DNA of 64,000 bases from Strigamia acuminata (GCA_949358305.1 OX442321.1:1674001-1738000); one strand, 5' to 3'. Positions 10,918-22,724 are shown, counted from the stretch's first letter. Numbers and translations are program-made. The notes: generated from the sequence alone by a model not told the origin.

Positions 10918-11009
10918 TGGCTCCACTATAATAACTGTTACCTGGGGCCCCATGAAAACTCGGGCCGACCCTGAACATGGTGGAATTGATATCTCGTGAT
11001 AAATCCAAA

Positions 11010-11275
11010 AATGCAAAATTGTTAAAATTGCAAAATAGTTAAAATTGCAAAATTGTTAAAATTGCAAAATTGTTAAAATTGCAAAATTGTTAAAATTGTT
11101 AAAATTGCAAAATTGTTAAAATTGGAAAGTTGTTAAAATTGTAAAATTGTTAAAATTGCAAAATTGTTAAAATTGCAAAATTGTTAAAATTGCAAAATAG
11201 TTAAAATTGCAAAATAGTTAAAATTGCAAAATTGTTAAAATTGCAAAATTGTTAAAATTGCAAAATTACAAAATC
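11010..11275 (+). repeat. 17-bp minisatellite
   Basis: About 15 near-perfect units of AAAATTGCAAAATTGTT, with point variants (TAGTT, GGAAAG) and a partial unit near 11090-11105. Non-coding. Confidence 0.93.
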
Positions 11276-11830
11276 GCCAATTTGCGGTTTTGCAATTTCG
11301 CATGAAAAGTTTTGACACTTTTTCGTGCGTTTCTATAGCCAAATGTATTGTATTCCACGATGCCTATAATTTTCTTATCGTGAGTGCAGCTGTCAGTAGC
11401 ATGTAGGGGATTGCTGATTGTCAGCCATTATGTCAAGAGCAGATGTAACTGGATTTTTGTCTGTCAAGTACGGTTAGTGAACAATATGCGGCTAACAAGC
11501 GTGCACCCTCAAACACGCTCGTTAGGCCAATAACTTTAGCCACTTAGTTAAAAACTGGCAAAATGCAAATTCCACAATCACCCACAATCACCCGACCCAT
11601 TCACGACCCATTAATGCAACAAATTGAATTATTTTCGTTCGTGGGTATTTATTTGTTAAAAATTCGTGCGAATTTTTCTCACTAGATGGCGACGGATCAC
11701 GTGGTCGGTGATGTTTAGGAGGAGAGACCATTTTCGCTGCCTCGAGTCGTTCCCGCGCTTGAATGTGCAGTTTCGTCGTGGCGTGTTGTTTTTCCAAGTG
11801 AATTCGTCGATCTGGTGTGTACTTTGTGCC
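11276..11830 (+). other. upstream region / possible 5'UTR of the 11.8-kb exon
   Basis: No repeat is seen from about 11300 on. Base composition turns less AT-rich from about 11660, up to the ATG at 11831, as is common for promoter-proximal exons. I see no clear TATA box. Promoter status is inference from position only. Confidence 0.25.
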
Positions 11831-11902
11831 ATGGATGAATTGACTTTATCGGATACGTCAACAGTTTGCGAAGGACAGCTCAAATATCGCGATAACAAGA
11901 AG
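11831..11902 (+). CDS. candidate first coding exon, DOK7-like PH-domain protein
   Basis: The ATG in context TGCCATGGAT opens 24 codons ending exactly at AAG|GTAAAG, a good 5' splice donor (11903). The last 11 residues, EGQLKYRDNKK, resemble the first strand of a PH domain. They closely resemble the start of vertebrate DOK7 (...EGQVKLRDGKK), whose first coding exon, as I recall it, is also short and ends after the Lys-Lys. DOK7-type adaptors pair a PH with a PTB domain and activate muscle-type receptor kinases at the membrane. The next exon should begin with a WKSRW-like sequence. I did not find it by eye, so the first intron may be long or the gene broken. The frame also reads on to 12016 without splicing, which would be an alternative. 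Confidence 0.45.
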
Positions 11903-13734
11903 GTAAAGTGGAGAAATTTATTCGCGCAAGTTGAGACGAGTTTCTTATTTTTCGCGTGTTCTTTGGCGTTTAGTGGAAGACCAGGTGGTGCATCGCCCGC
12001 AAACATTCACCAGTAGCAGGTAAGACGGAATTTAGTTTTCAACAGTTTTGGTCGCCATTTTTTGGGCGATTTTTTGGGGTTTTTGGTGAAAGTGAAACCG
12101 GAAGTGGTCGAATTTTTGTCATTTTTTGGTAAGTGTCTCAGTGGCGATGGTAATTTGACACGTTGAGGTCGTTAAAAATGGGAAAAAGGAGAGGAAATAA
12201 GATTTTTTAATGGTTTTTGTGGAATAAATTGAAGGAAAAAAAAAAGAATTATTTTTCTGAGATTTTTTATTAAATGCACAAATCAGTGTTTGAGATTCCG
12301 GTTAAATTGGAACGAGATTATTTGTGCGAAAAGCAAAAAAGAAAAAAGAAGAAACGTGCAAAATTCAACTCATTTTTCTCATTATCTCACATCATTGATT
12401 TTCCCGTCTCCAGATGTAACCACATGTAATAATGAGATTACTTTTAAAAAGCGTGAAACGACTGCCAAATTCCACTCACCAATATCACACAAAAATTTCA
12501 ACATTTTTATACATTTAATGTAATTCCCTAACAAAATTCATCAAAAACTGCAAATTTAATTCTTCTGATTTTATTTACGATAACGCCATAAAATTTTTTC
12601 TAAATAATCAATTAGTTTGAGCACAAAAGCGATATATCGCATCGAAAAAACGCAAAAAAATTACTAAAATAATCATCATCTCGGGGACCTCGTCGTACAT
12701 CGTTGACGTAATATAATATAATATTCATATAATATTTAAGCTTAAGTTACTATTAGTTATTAATTATATTTAACACAAATACGCTTCCACAATTTTGCGC
12801 ATTCCTCTACGTGGGGCTCGTCTATGGCCGATGCGGATTAGCGAGAAGACTGCAAAGTTCGACCGTGATTATCGCAAAATTTCGATACATATCGTTAGCG
12901 ATACGAACATTCGATACACTGCGATATATCGCAATATCGCACAGACGTAGGTAGAACCTTTTAAATAAATTCTGGGAGTCGCAAAATGACCCTAAACATA
13001 CTTGTGCAAGTGGAAAAAGTTAAAGCTTTCTACGAAAACACCGCCTGATGTGATTGGTGTGGCTTCTCCTTGTGACATGGCTGCACTGTGCAAGTAGTTA
13101 CAAGTTTGTTTTTCGCCTGCGAAGATTAAATGCGTTGGCATTAGCAGTGTTTGAAAATCGATGTGTTTCTGGCAGCTCAGTCTGATTTAATACACCTTAT
13201 TCTCTTAGCCTCGTCTAATGCATCCCATTCAATACTTTAGTGAATCCACATGGGGAAAGGGAAACCGACTTACACCAAACCGGTGATACGCCCATTAGCA
13301 CGGCATCATCCACATGGGATGTGTGTGATGAAAATAAGACTTTGATTAAAATTGCATCTGTTTGGGTGGATATTGAGGAAGAAATTTCTTTTTTTTTGAA
13401 GTTTGGTCACGTGTTGGCAGTTTGGTTTTTGATGTCTGGCGATGTCTTAATTGTGTGGGAAATAACTGATGATATGTTGAATGCGATGAATGAGTTTATT
13501 TGTGTTTTTTTTTGTGTTTTTTTGGTTTTTTTGTTTGGGATTAAATTGAAAACGGTGTTGTTTAGTTTTTTTGTAGCGGAAAAGAAAAGAGAAGTAAATG
13601 TTGAATGCGTCCAATGTTTTTACATTGTTTTTAAGTACTTAGGGGTGTTTGTGAGGGTGTACGCACGGCTGGTGTCGTCAAAGGGGCAATCGTCTGGCGA
13701 CTTTTTGGCATTTGCATGAAAATGGAGTTTTTCG
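11903..13734 (+). other. possible first intron and non-coding DNA
   Basis: Homopolymer-rich AT sequence. Around 12630-12950, CGATATATCG and TATCGCAATATCGCA words recur as short palindromes, like a decayed repeat. A T-rich 159-codon frame at 13240-13719 starts on GTG, has a run of Phe/Val and no recognisable domain. I treat it as spurious. Confidence 0.35.
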
Positions 13735-14210
13735 TCTGAAAGTATTATTTTCGCACCAAAAATGCAGGTTTTTTGTTCAGAAAATGCAATTTTTGCATCA
13801 AAAATGCAGTTTTTCGTTCTAAAAATGTAATGTTTACACCAAAAATGCAGTTTTTTTATCCAAATAATGTAATATTTGCACCAAAAATGCATTTTTTATC
13901 CAAATAATGTAATGTTTGCACCAAAAATGCAGTTTTTTATCCAAATAATGTAATGTTTGCACGAAAAATGCATTTATTTCCTAAAAAAAAAACTTTTTTT
14001 ATCCAAGAATATAATTTTTGAAACAAAAATGCAGTTATTCTTGTCAAATATTATAGTTTTTGCACACAAAATTCATTTTATTAAGGAAAAGTACCATTTT
14101 TGCACACAAAATTCAGTTTATTAAGGAAAAGTACCATTTTTGCACGTAAAATGCAATTTTTCTTCAAAAAGCATCATTGTTGCACCAAATGCCATTCTTT
14201 TTTTCATATT
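13735..14210 (+). repeat. minisatellite, 41-bp double unit
   Basis: Units alternate GCACCAAAAATGCAGTTTTT and ATCCAAATAATGTAATGTTT for a 41-nt period. The right part switches to a different 41-nt unit (TTTTTGCACACAAAATTCA then TTTATTAAGGAAAAGTACCA) repeated twice. It shares the GCAAAAATGC core with the array at 36390-37300. Minus-strand frames over it are repeat artefacts. Confidence 0.88.
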
Positions 14211-16622
14211 TTTACGAACGAAAAATTAACCAAGCACATCACACCGAAAACCTGAGGATTTATATTTAAATGAATCGCAGCTCCAAATTGAACAAAAGAA
14301 GAGAAAAGAAAATTGCAAATGAAACTCTTCTCGTGCCAATTATTCGCAGCAACTGGACCGCATTCAACGTTTTTGTTTCGCCGACGTCACAATGTGAATT
14401 GTGAAGGGTGAAATGAGAAAGAACCCCTGATTTTTTTGTGCCCCGCTTATTCGCACGTGAGGGATTAATGCTCACTTGTGTCTCCCCTTTCTGGCAGTGA
14501 TTTTTGTGCATTTAGAAGGCGGGACTCAAATTGATGTGTGTGTCTATCTCACGTGACATGAGGGTGTGATGATGAATTTCTTTCACTCCGTACAATAGGC
14601 CAAAGGAAAAGACTAATTATGCGAAACTAATTCCTTTAGGTTGCCATTTTTACGTTTTCACGTCATGTTGACACGAATTCTTACTCGAATAAACAGCTTG
14701 GTAATGTTTGGTGAAACTTTTTTCATGGCGAGTAATGATTTTTAAATCGATTCTGGAGCAGAGGGAAATTGAGTTTGAAAAGAACAGCTTCTTTATTGAT
14801 CTCAGTTAATTTAGGAAGAATTACTTTAGAAGAAAATGCAGTCAAGACAAAGTCGGATCACAATTCTGGTATAGACACCTCGTTGTGTCTGTAGTATTAC
14901 TAAAACACAAGTAAATTCATAACATCAGCAATAAAATCAATGAAAAAATATATTTCACAATTTGGACATTTGAACCATGTTAATTGTGTTGGATTTGCTT
15001 GTTAGATTTAATCATTACAAATTGCCATGAGTTTTTAACGTTTAACCTTCTCATAGCCATGGTGGGTCAAAAAAATTACAGAAGTGGAAAAATCACTGTA
15101 ATTCTTTTTTTCTTGAAAATTAATTAATGAGGTTAACTTTTATTCCTCAAAAACTTTTTTTTTTATTTTATAATGTCTAAATACGAATAGTTTTTCAATT
15201 ATTATTAAGATAATTTAATATTTATAACATAAAACACCCTTAATGGGAGCGCCGTACACCGCTTTGCCATCTGTTTGCACTAGGTGGCGTATTGAAATTA
15301 GTCCTAAAACGTGATTTTTACCAGGAAAAATGGAATTGCACCAGGAAAAATGTGATTGTGCACATGTGCAGAAGGATTTTTGGAAAGAAGGCAGAAATGA
15401 CCGACCATGGCTGTACATGTGTAGTATTAGCCATGGCTATGGGAAGGTTAAAATATGTTGTAATATTGCAAGCACGTTGAGTGCATGTTTTTCAATTGTT
15501 GTAAAACTTTTCAAAGAGTAAGGACGTGTTCTAATTTTATCCCGTTAAACATGTGTGTTTTCATCCCACTGGACATTTGAAACTTAACAAATTGTATGTG
15601 CAGAACAGGATGCGCAGTTTGAATTTACCGGGAGCAAAGTTAGTGGTAATATCTTCGCTGTCGACTCCGGTAAGTCTGTTTTGAAATAGCGATAAACAAA
15701 GCATATTGATGTTCGTTAACATTTTATTCGTAACTTAGTTTTAAACGGGTGTAGACTAGCGAGGTTTGACGGATATCTGGATGTCTGATTAACAGATTTC
15801 TGACCGAATAAAAATAAAAATAAAAATAATTTAATCTCGTTATGTTTTCATAAACATCGAGGTCATTCTCATGTAGCAATACAGTGAACTACAGTTCGTG
15901 CATGGTATCTTCATGCTAAATTCATTCAGGTGTATAAGCTTAATATTAGGCCTAACAATGCTAAAATAAAGTAAATAAACAAGAATAAACTCAGCGTGGT
16001 GTTGCTTTATTGTGTTTGTGCGCAACAAGCTTGACATATTGCCAAGTTAAATGCAAGCGCAGAATGTGATGTGCAGTTTGAATTTAGCTTCACGATACCG
16101 GGCACGGACCGTACTTTATCGTGTTATAGCTTCAAATCGGTTTAGGAGGATTATACAATCCAATCACAAACCATTTGTATAATCTATTTCAACTTTGAAT
16201 GCCTCCATTGACCAGTGAAAAACCCTGTAATCTGAAAATCCCGTTTTACGCTTGATTTACCCCGCAAACCAAGACATTGATCTTGTAACGAGATAACTCC
16301 TAGCAACAACTCTCAACCTCAAGTACTTTGTGAGTGAGGACTCGTGAGTATATCTAATTAAGAATTCAGAAACATGTGAGATAGTGCACTCAAACCAGTG
16401 CAAACAAGACAGAAACTACATTATTTACAATGTTGATGTTTTATTATACATGCTGTTTGCGAGTTAAAGATTGATTAGTTGGATTGATGCACATTCTTGT
16501 GCAATCACCATTAATCTAGACTTAATGCATCTAGCTGCTATGAATTATTAACCCTGATTGCGCACGATGATAACGCTGCAATCAATTTTTATTTTTTTTA
16601 AAAATAAGAATAAGCCACTTAA
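14211..16622. other. unannotated non-coding stretch
   Basis: No domain or transposon end recognised. At 15604-15669 a 66-nt segment is flanked by TGTGCAG and GTAAGT and is open in two frames. However, a similar GTGCAGTTTGAATTTA segment recurs near 16070 without a donor, so it is probably repeat-derived. Confidence 0.3.
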
Positions 16623-16677
16623 ACCATCCTCCGCTACAATTGGTAGCAGAGGATGGTCGCTACAATTGGTAGCAGAG
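16623..16677 (+). other. initiator-tRNA-Met primer-binding-site remnant with palindrome
   Basis: TGGTAGCAGAGGATGGT at 16641-16657 is the exact complement of the last 17 nt of animal initiator tRNA-Met, the usual primer of copia-type elements, and is preceded by ACAAT as in copia leaders. A partial second copy (TGGTAGCAGAG) lies at 16667-16677. Immediately to the left, ACCATCCTCCGCTAC (16623-16637) is complementary to the site at 14 of 15 positions, so the locus is a hairpin pairing a tRNA-end-like sequence with its own binding site. Confidence 0.55.
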
Positions 16678-16885
16678 TGAAGTGTTTCGCACTCCAATTC
16701 TGTACATTCCTTTCATTGTTTAATTGTGACCCACGTCATGCACGTCGCGTTCTCGTGACGTTACGAGATTGCGTACAGCGCCACCTGTACTTTTATGCAA
16801 ATAAAGTCCATTCATGCAGATATTCTTACAACAACTGCCTCGTGTCCAATTCAATCCAACTACATCCACTTCCCATCTATACAAA
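16678..16885 (+). repeat. small solo LTR, GGAGTGTTTCGCACTCC family (copy 1)
   Basis: Begins TGAAGTGTTTCGCACTCC and is collinear with the well-delimited copy at 42625-42851, including CGTCATGCACGTCGCGTTCT, CAGCGCCACCTGTACTTTTA and TGCAAATAAA, which holds a polyadenylation-like AATAAA. The right end is blurred. The left end directly abuts the tRNA-Met site remnant. Confidence 0.6.
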
Positions 16886-17910
16886 CCGATGGTTTATTTT
16901 TCTCTAATTTTATCGTAATTTTTGCGATTTATTTTTTCCTTGCCACAAACTGCAGATTCTCAATTGATTTAATTGTGACTAATGGAGTGTGACTCAAAAC
17001 AGGTATAACCGCACGATTGAGGGTGATAAAAAGGAAAGAAATTGCTGATTGACAGCTTGGATCAGCAGCGGCTCACGTGACTTGGCTGACAACTCTTCTC
17101 TGACACATCACATAGATTAGCTTCATTTGTGTAGGATCAATGCATTGATCTATGCAGTGCATCTAATGTTATAATTTGCACTCTCGGTTGTTTAGTGTTC
17201 ATTTTGGTATTAGAAAAAGAGATGTAAGTTTTATTTTTATTATAGGAAAGTTTTGTGGAAAATGGTGCACTTAAGTGAGCCATTTGTCAGATTTTTATTT
17301 GCTAGTCTTCATTGTAACCCAGGGTGCGTCTGAAACATGTCCCACGCGGGACTTGGAATAACTCCAATTTTTCCCAGTGCAAGAAAGAGGCCTCAATTCC
17401 CTTTTTACCAAACTTGTTTCTCACATTTATCTTCACGCTGTGAATTCCTTATGCTGCAAACCAGACCGGTAGTTTCTCAATTCCTCCTTGCGCCCATTTT
17501 GCTAGAACATAAGAATGTGCATTCAGGTTGGTTTTACTACAGTTTTTGAATTTCCAGGGATTTTTAAGTTGGGATAACAAAATTCCATTTGTATGAGATG
17601 CATTTTTGGTGTTTAGTGCATTGCTATGTTTTAGACTTGTTTTGCCAATTGATATGTGTTGCAATATGTATTTGACAATGTCTTGTCTAGGTTGCAAGCA
17701 TGCATTATTACAGTGGAGAATAGCTTGAATGGATTAGTTCGTAAAAAAATCCTTATTTAGGAATAAAAACAAGTCTAAAATTTCAGATAAATGGTTTTTT
17801 CTGTAATATTTAGGAAAAAAAATTTGGTTTTAATAGTTTCAGATTAAGCAAATGATGACCTACAACTTTACAGTTGACATTTTTCAGATTGCATTGTTAC
17901 TTTTTAAGTT
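16886..17910. other. unannotated non-coding stretch
   Basis: AT-rich. No ORF with domain content and no TIR pair found. Confidence 0.35.
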
Positions 17911-17918
17911 ACAATGTG

Positions 17919-18279
17919 ATAGGGTTTCGCTACCGGGAAACCCGGTGAAAAATCACGGTACCGGGAACCGGGAATTTTTAAAATAACCGGTTCCGTCAAA
18001 AAATGTCGTTAAAATGTCATTTGCGTCATTGAAACGTTACAACTTGTAATGTTTTAATGATGAAAATGGCTATTTTTACCATAAAAAATGGCCAAAAATG
18101 GCCATTTTTGACGAAAAATGACTAAAATTGGCAGTTTTTTTTACGAAAAACAGCCATTTTTAGCTATTTTTTGTCGCCTGATTTTAATTCCCGGGAGTAT
18201 CGATTTCCCGGGAATACCGGCCATTTTGGCACCGGGAACCGGGAATTGGAAAAGGTCGGGAAAACAGAAACCCTACTGT
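17919..18279. mobile_element. hAT-type MITE with 8-bp target-site duplication
   Basis: The termini (A)TAGGGTTTC and GAAACCCTA(CTGT) are inverted. The exact 8-bp direct repeat ACAATGTG flanks both sides (17911-17918 and 18280-18287), the duplication length typical of hAT transposons. The inside carries repeated ACCGGGAACCGGGAATT words near each end and AAAATGGCCATTTTT palindromes in the middle. No transposase. Confidence 0.72.
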
Positions 18280-18376
18280 ACAATGTGAAAAACCATCTCA
18301 CATTGTTGAAAACCTAAATTTGTGTTGCCCATCCCCTGTTTATTCTAGATCCGTGACCACAATCTGTGATTACTAT

Positions 18377-18679
18377 TACTACGTTTACATGCACCGAATA
18401 TTTTGAGTGGTGAATAATTCGAGTGGTGAAAAAATCAAATTGTTGTGTTTACATGCAGAAAATAATTCGTGATCACTTTCGGTTTTCGACCAATGGGGAA
18501 GTGCCGGAAGCAATGCGCGCATGCGCAATAAAGATAGTTAAAAGTTCACTCGAATTAAACAACCTTCTGCGAGGGATTATTCACTACTCGAATAATCCTT
18601 GTCATCCCTGTTTCCATGACAGTTGTGCACACGGAATATTTCATCTCACTCGAAATATTCCGTGCATGTAAACGTAGTA
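18377..18679. mobile_element. MITE with TACTACGTTTACATGCAC ends
   Basis: About 303 bp. The left end TACTACGTTTACATGCAC complements the right end GTGCATGTAAACGTAGTA exactly. Subterminal CGAATATTT/AAATATTCCG and repeated GAGTGGTGAA words in both orientations extend the fold-back. Its TTTACATG end motif recalls the nested MITE at 6382 and 20197. Confidence 0.78.
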
Positions 18680-19618
18680 CATGTAGTTTCAGGAATTTTC
18701 TACTGCAAACACTTTATTGAAACACCGTATTTTTAGTGCTAAAAGGGTTAAACTACGAGAACTTTTCACAATGAGGTAACTTTGGTTGCATTAAATTTGG
18801 GTTTATTTTAATTTATGGATTAATTTAGTCTAACTAAATTTAGTATGAGAATTGCAGTGTTGTGAAATGTGATGAAGTATATTAGACCTCAGCGGAGTAT
18901 ATTGGAAAACATCCTGGTTTTACAAGATATAAATTTTCACCCAAAAGCTATTGTTTCCACTGTAAACAAGTTTATAGCCTAACAGTTTATTAATAAAAGT
19001 GGCAAACAAAGAAAGCATGTACCCATTTTTAGACAACATGTAGTTTTAGAAAACAGAAATAAAATGATAAAAATGATGCAGAAATCGAATTGGGCACAAA
19101 TTGATTAATTTTATTGATCTAATTAAGTAAATGGAAGATGATGTTTACGCTCCAAACTGCTTGTGCTTGCAACTTAACTTCACGTAATTAAAGGTGACAT
19201 GTCTGCAACTTCAATTTGATCAGACAAGTCATGGAGACACAAGTTTCGAGATCTTTCTTTTTTTGCGAATCGACTAACTCACAGTCTGGGTCATCCTTAA
19301 TTGAATCACGTTCGTGGAATGACTAATAAAAGAGTGTTGAAATTTTTTTTGGCATTTCAAAGCAACAGCTCTCTAAACTTAATCTAATCAAACTTATCTT
19401 GACCAAAAGCCTATCAAACAAGTGGAACAAAGTATGTCTAAAATAAGTGTCTGCTGCAGCTTGTGCCGCTCCTGGAGCGTGGACACATCGTTTTTCTCCA
19501 ATTAGTGTGTTGCAGTAATCTGCACCCGCACTGCGTGTGAAAAAAGTCATGGATTTTCTGTCAACATTCTTTCTCGTTTGTAGTTTAATTCAACTTTGTC
19601 ACTGAAGAAACAAGACAA
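18680..19618. other. unannotated non-coding stretch
   Basis: Nothing recognisable beyond AT-rich sequence. Confidence 0.35.
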
Positions 19619-19824
19619 AGTGAAAACTGTAGTCTGAAAACCACCGCAAGACAAGCGTCTTGGCTCTTTTCCACTTTTGTTCATTATGGTGATGCTTAGG
19701 GAAAAAACCGTGAGCGACATATGGGCTGTGAACGACATAGAGTGAACACTGCAGTCTGATGACTACCACAAGACAAGCATCTTGGTCCTTCTCTACTCTT
19801 GTTCACCATGATGACCTGTAGGGA
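19619..19824 (+). repeat. diverged tandem duplication, ~120-bp spacing
   Basis: The segment from about 19619 (AAGTGAAAACTGTAGTCTGA..CAAGACAAGCGTCTTGG..GTTCATTATGGTGATG) is repeated from about 19739 with the same order of words and scattered substitutions. An inner palindrome CAAGACAAGCGTCTTG lies in each copy. No coding frame is preserved in both. Confidence 0.6.
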
Positions 19825-20196
19825 TTGGACCGTTAAGCTAAGTTCACACTTGTGTTCACACTAGGGGCGACGCAACACAACGCAAGGAAAAATTAGTCAA
19901 ATGCAACGCAGAGTCTGTTCACACTGTATGGCACGTTTGAACAGAGCTGAAACAATTGATGTTGCGTCTGGCCAATCAGATGGTTTTAATGAAACCTGGA
20001 ATTAGATCTAGTTCTAGAACTAGTTCCAGAATCCGAAAATGGCAGCCTGTTTGAATGTGGCAAAGTCTCGCTAATCAGACGCGAATTGATGAGAGTTGGA
20101 GTTGATAGTGATTGGTTGGCCACAAGACCTTTCAGTGCGTTGTGTCGCTAACTTCAACTTTAGATCTAAACTAAGCCTTTTTCTGTTCACTATCAT

Positions 20197-20768
20197 TTAC
20201 CATGTTTACATGGTCACAGTTTTCCAGATAAGTGAATATTCGGATTTTATTTATCTGGATAACCGTTTGCGTTTACATGAAGTTAGTTTTCTGGTAAACA
20301 TGACATCATACGAGAATTACCCATACTGCCCTTTGATTATCTGGAACAACAAAATGGCTGTTGATCCATTTCAGCCAAACAAATGAAATGGTGGTTTGGA
20401 AAGAAGTTTTTGCTCGAATCTTTGCAATGGTGCCTAATATGCAAATTCTGATCCCAAAAATGGTGGTTTTAGCTGATTTCACATTGATTTCGGTACCAAA
20501 TGTCGTTGGTACGTAGGCCTAACGTATTTTTACTACAACAATCCGACCATATCTCGATCCAAGTTTTTGAATTTTCGCATGCACGGGTGTTTACATGCAG
20601 TTTTCAATGCGCAAAACGCCCAAAATCTAGCTCGTACAACTGGAATTTAGTTTTCCAGATAAGTCTGTCTTTTCTAGAAAACTGATTTGTTTACATGATC
20701 AGTTTTCCAGAAAAGTAAAATTCGCATTTTAACTTATCCAGAAAATTGGGTACATGTAAACATGGTAA
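20197..20768. mobile_element. nested MITE with TTACCATGTTTACATG ends (copy 2)
   Basis: The 16-bp termini TTACCATGTTTACATG and CATGTAAACATGGTAA are perfect inverted repeats. The interior has TTTTCCAGATAAGT/ACTTATCCAGAAAA palindromes as in the copy at 6382-6912. Both copies sit inside other TIR elements. Confidence 0.75.
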
Positions 20769-20840
20769 ATGTTAGTAATAATGTTTGCGGAGTTGAAGCA
20801 GGAATTGGCGTCAACGTCAAGAATTTTTGGACGCAAGCAG

Positions 20841-21040
20841 CTTGCGTTGCGTCAGTTTTCTTGCGTTGCGTCAGTTTTCTTGCGTTGCGTCAGTTTTCTT
20901 GCGTTGCGTCAGTTTTCTTGCGTTGCGTCAGTTTTCTTGCGTTGCGTCAGTTTTCTTGCGTTGCGTCAGTTTTCTTGCGTTGCGTCAGTTTTCTTGCGTT
21001 GCGTCAGTTTTCTTGCATTGCGTCAGTTTTCTTGCGTTGT
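20841..21040 (+). repeat. 19-bp minisatellite inside the TIR element
   Basis: About ten near-identical units of CTTGCGTTGCGTCAGTTTT. The single unit seen in the related element at about 10446-10470 (reverse strand) shows it is an expansion of subterminal transposon sequence. Because 19 is not a multiple of 3, all three plus frames stay open, which makes several false ORFs. Confidence 0.93.
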
Positions 21041-21075
21041 ATCTAGTGTGAACACAAGTGTGAACCTAGCTTTAA

Positions 21076-22299
21076 ATGTCGAAAAGGCAAATATAATCTA
21101 CCGTAGTTGCACTTGAAAAGTCCACCTTTGGCCTTTAGGTCGTGTTGTTTTGAAACCTTCTACGAGTATTAGTTTAAGTTACCGAAGAACCGTTGTTTGG
21201 TAACTTATTCAGTATCCAGTAGTATTTTTGCTATATCGTTGTGATATATTGCAGTTGTTCGGCTGAGTAGAGACTTCAATTTCCGATATTTTAAGATGCT
21301 TTTAGAGAGATGACCATAAAGTAGAGAGGCTTTTGTTTTTCTTTTGTTGCGTGTGGCCAGACGAGACTAAGTGATCAATAAGCTTAGCTTGACATTTGAG
21401 CGGAAGTTTTTTGGGTTTTGTTTTTACGGCTTATTGCTTTGGTGACCAGCGCGAGTTGATTGTGGTGTACAGCGGACCATGTCTCTCGGGTGCCATGTTA
21501 GATTGCACTTGAGGGAATTATTACTCATCTAGATAGCTGTCACTTTACACTTAAAGTTGTCAAAATCTTGAGATAATTAGTTGTGCTTAGTGCCAAAACT
21601 TGTTGTCTGCAACACAAACACACACTTAATTTGGGTGGAATGGTAATGGGCTGGCATTTTGCAGTTGGCACTGATTCAAATTAAAGCTTAATTATCTTTT
21701 CTTGTTCAACTTATAACACAGTAAATTTTTTTTTTTTCATTTAGGGTTAGGTAGAAAAAAACTAAGGAAAAAAAAAGTTCTTTTCACTAGATTTTGTGGT
21801 CGATAGATCATTATCGAAGTTCAGTGATGAACCATTAATTGAGGGAACATTTTTCTGTGTTCATCTTTGTTCAAATTATTGTGTTTGCAACAAAGGGAAA
21901 AAACAAGAGTTGGATGAAAGACATCATTATAAGTTAATGGTGTTGTAATTGTTTTAGCAACGCGGTGGCAATGCAGGGATTGAATTTATTGCAGCTTTTG
22001 TGTCAAATTCTAAATGAAGCTGACTTAATTTGCTAGGAGAAACATTTTTAATTATACGGTAGGTTTAGTTTACTCTCAAATTGTAATAGAAAGTGATGTG
22101 GGTCTTGAAATTGGCCTCAGAACTCAAGATCCTCTGAAGCAAGGTCTTGGTCAATTTCTGCTCAGTCTAGCACATCATTCCACTACTGGCCTCTTCAACA
22201 AACCAACAGAGACCCAGAAAACTGACCTTTGGGAAGTGCTATTCACATTGAAATTAATAAACCAAGAAGTTTCTTATTTATATCATTGTGCCCGGGTAT
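21076..22299. other. unannotated non-coding stretch
   Basis: AT-rich. About 22132-22200 shares words with 42120-42200 (CAATTTCTGCTCAGTCTAGC and CAGTTTCTGCTTAGCTTAGC), an unclassified dispersed repeat. Confidence 0.35.
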
Positions 22300-22301
22300 T
22301 A

Positions 22302-22711
22302 GAGAGTTTGCGGGATGCATTTTTCCCTTATTTTGTGCCACGTTACACTATTTTAGTGCCATATCGTAAGGGAAAAATCTTTAGTGTATCGTTTTCAACA
22401 CTAAATTAAAATATAGCGCAGCCAATCAGAATTGAGAACACTAAATTGTTAGCTTCGCCCATTGCAAATGGCGATTACTTTATTGTCCCGATCAAACACA
22501 ACAGTCATAGGTACGTAGATTGAATGATAAGTGAGGCCCAAAATTGAATTTTAGGCCCAAAGCCGTACATTATAGGCATAATAATGGAATTTTATGCAGA
22601 AACTTGCACACTTACGGCCCCAAATTGAATTTTTAGGCCCAAAATTACTAACTGTCAGTAGTTGGCTGAAATAGTGTAGTGATAAGGGGAAAATGCAGCC
22701 CGCAAACTCTC
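22302..22711. mobile_element. TA-flanked MITE, GAGAGTTTGCGG family (copy 1)
   Basis: TA at 22300-22301 and 22712-22713 borders the ends GAGAGTTTGCGGGATGCATT and AATGCAGCCCGCAAACTCTC, about 410 bp. A core with AGCCAATCAGA and GCAAATGGCGAT recurs in the family (34731-35222 inverted; a diverged form at 26210-26756). No coding capacity. Confidence 0.78.
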
Positions 22712-22724
22712 TATTATCTTATTA

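Larger units (their letters stand above)
19837..21071. mobile_element. TIR element with TTAA flanks (piggyBac-like MITE)
   Basis: TTAA at 19833-19836 and 21072-21075 flanks the inverted ends GCTAAGTTCACACTTGTG and CACAAGTGTGAACCTAGC, and both ends continue through GTTCACACTAG. TTAA duplication is the hallmark of piggyBac insertion, although the ends do not look like canonical piggyBac. It contains a nested MITE (20197-20768) and an expanded 19-bp tandem array next to its right TIR. No transposase. An inverted truncated relative is at 10438-10917. Confidence 0.65.

Noticed and set aside
13240-13719. 159-codon plus frame
   Set aside because: Starts on GTG, is T-rich with homopolymeric Phe/Val runs, has no domain and ends at the start of a minisatellite.
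15604-15669. 66-nt exon-like segment between TGTGCAG and GTAAGT
   Set aside because: Poor pyrimidine tract and a diverged partial copy near 16058-16083 without a donor. More likely repeat-derived.
20762-21116. Three overlapping plus-strand ORFs with repeated LRQFSCVASVF peptides
   Set aside because: A 19-bp repeat cycles through all three frames without creating stops; an artefact.
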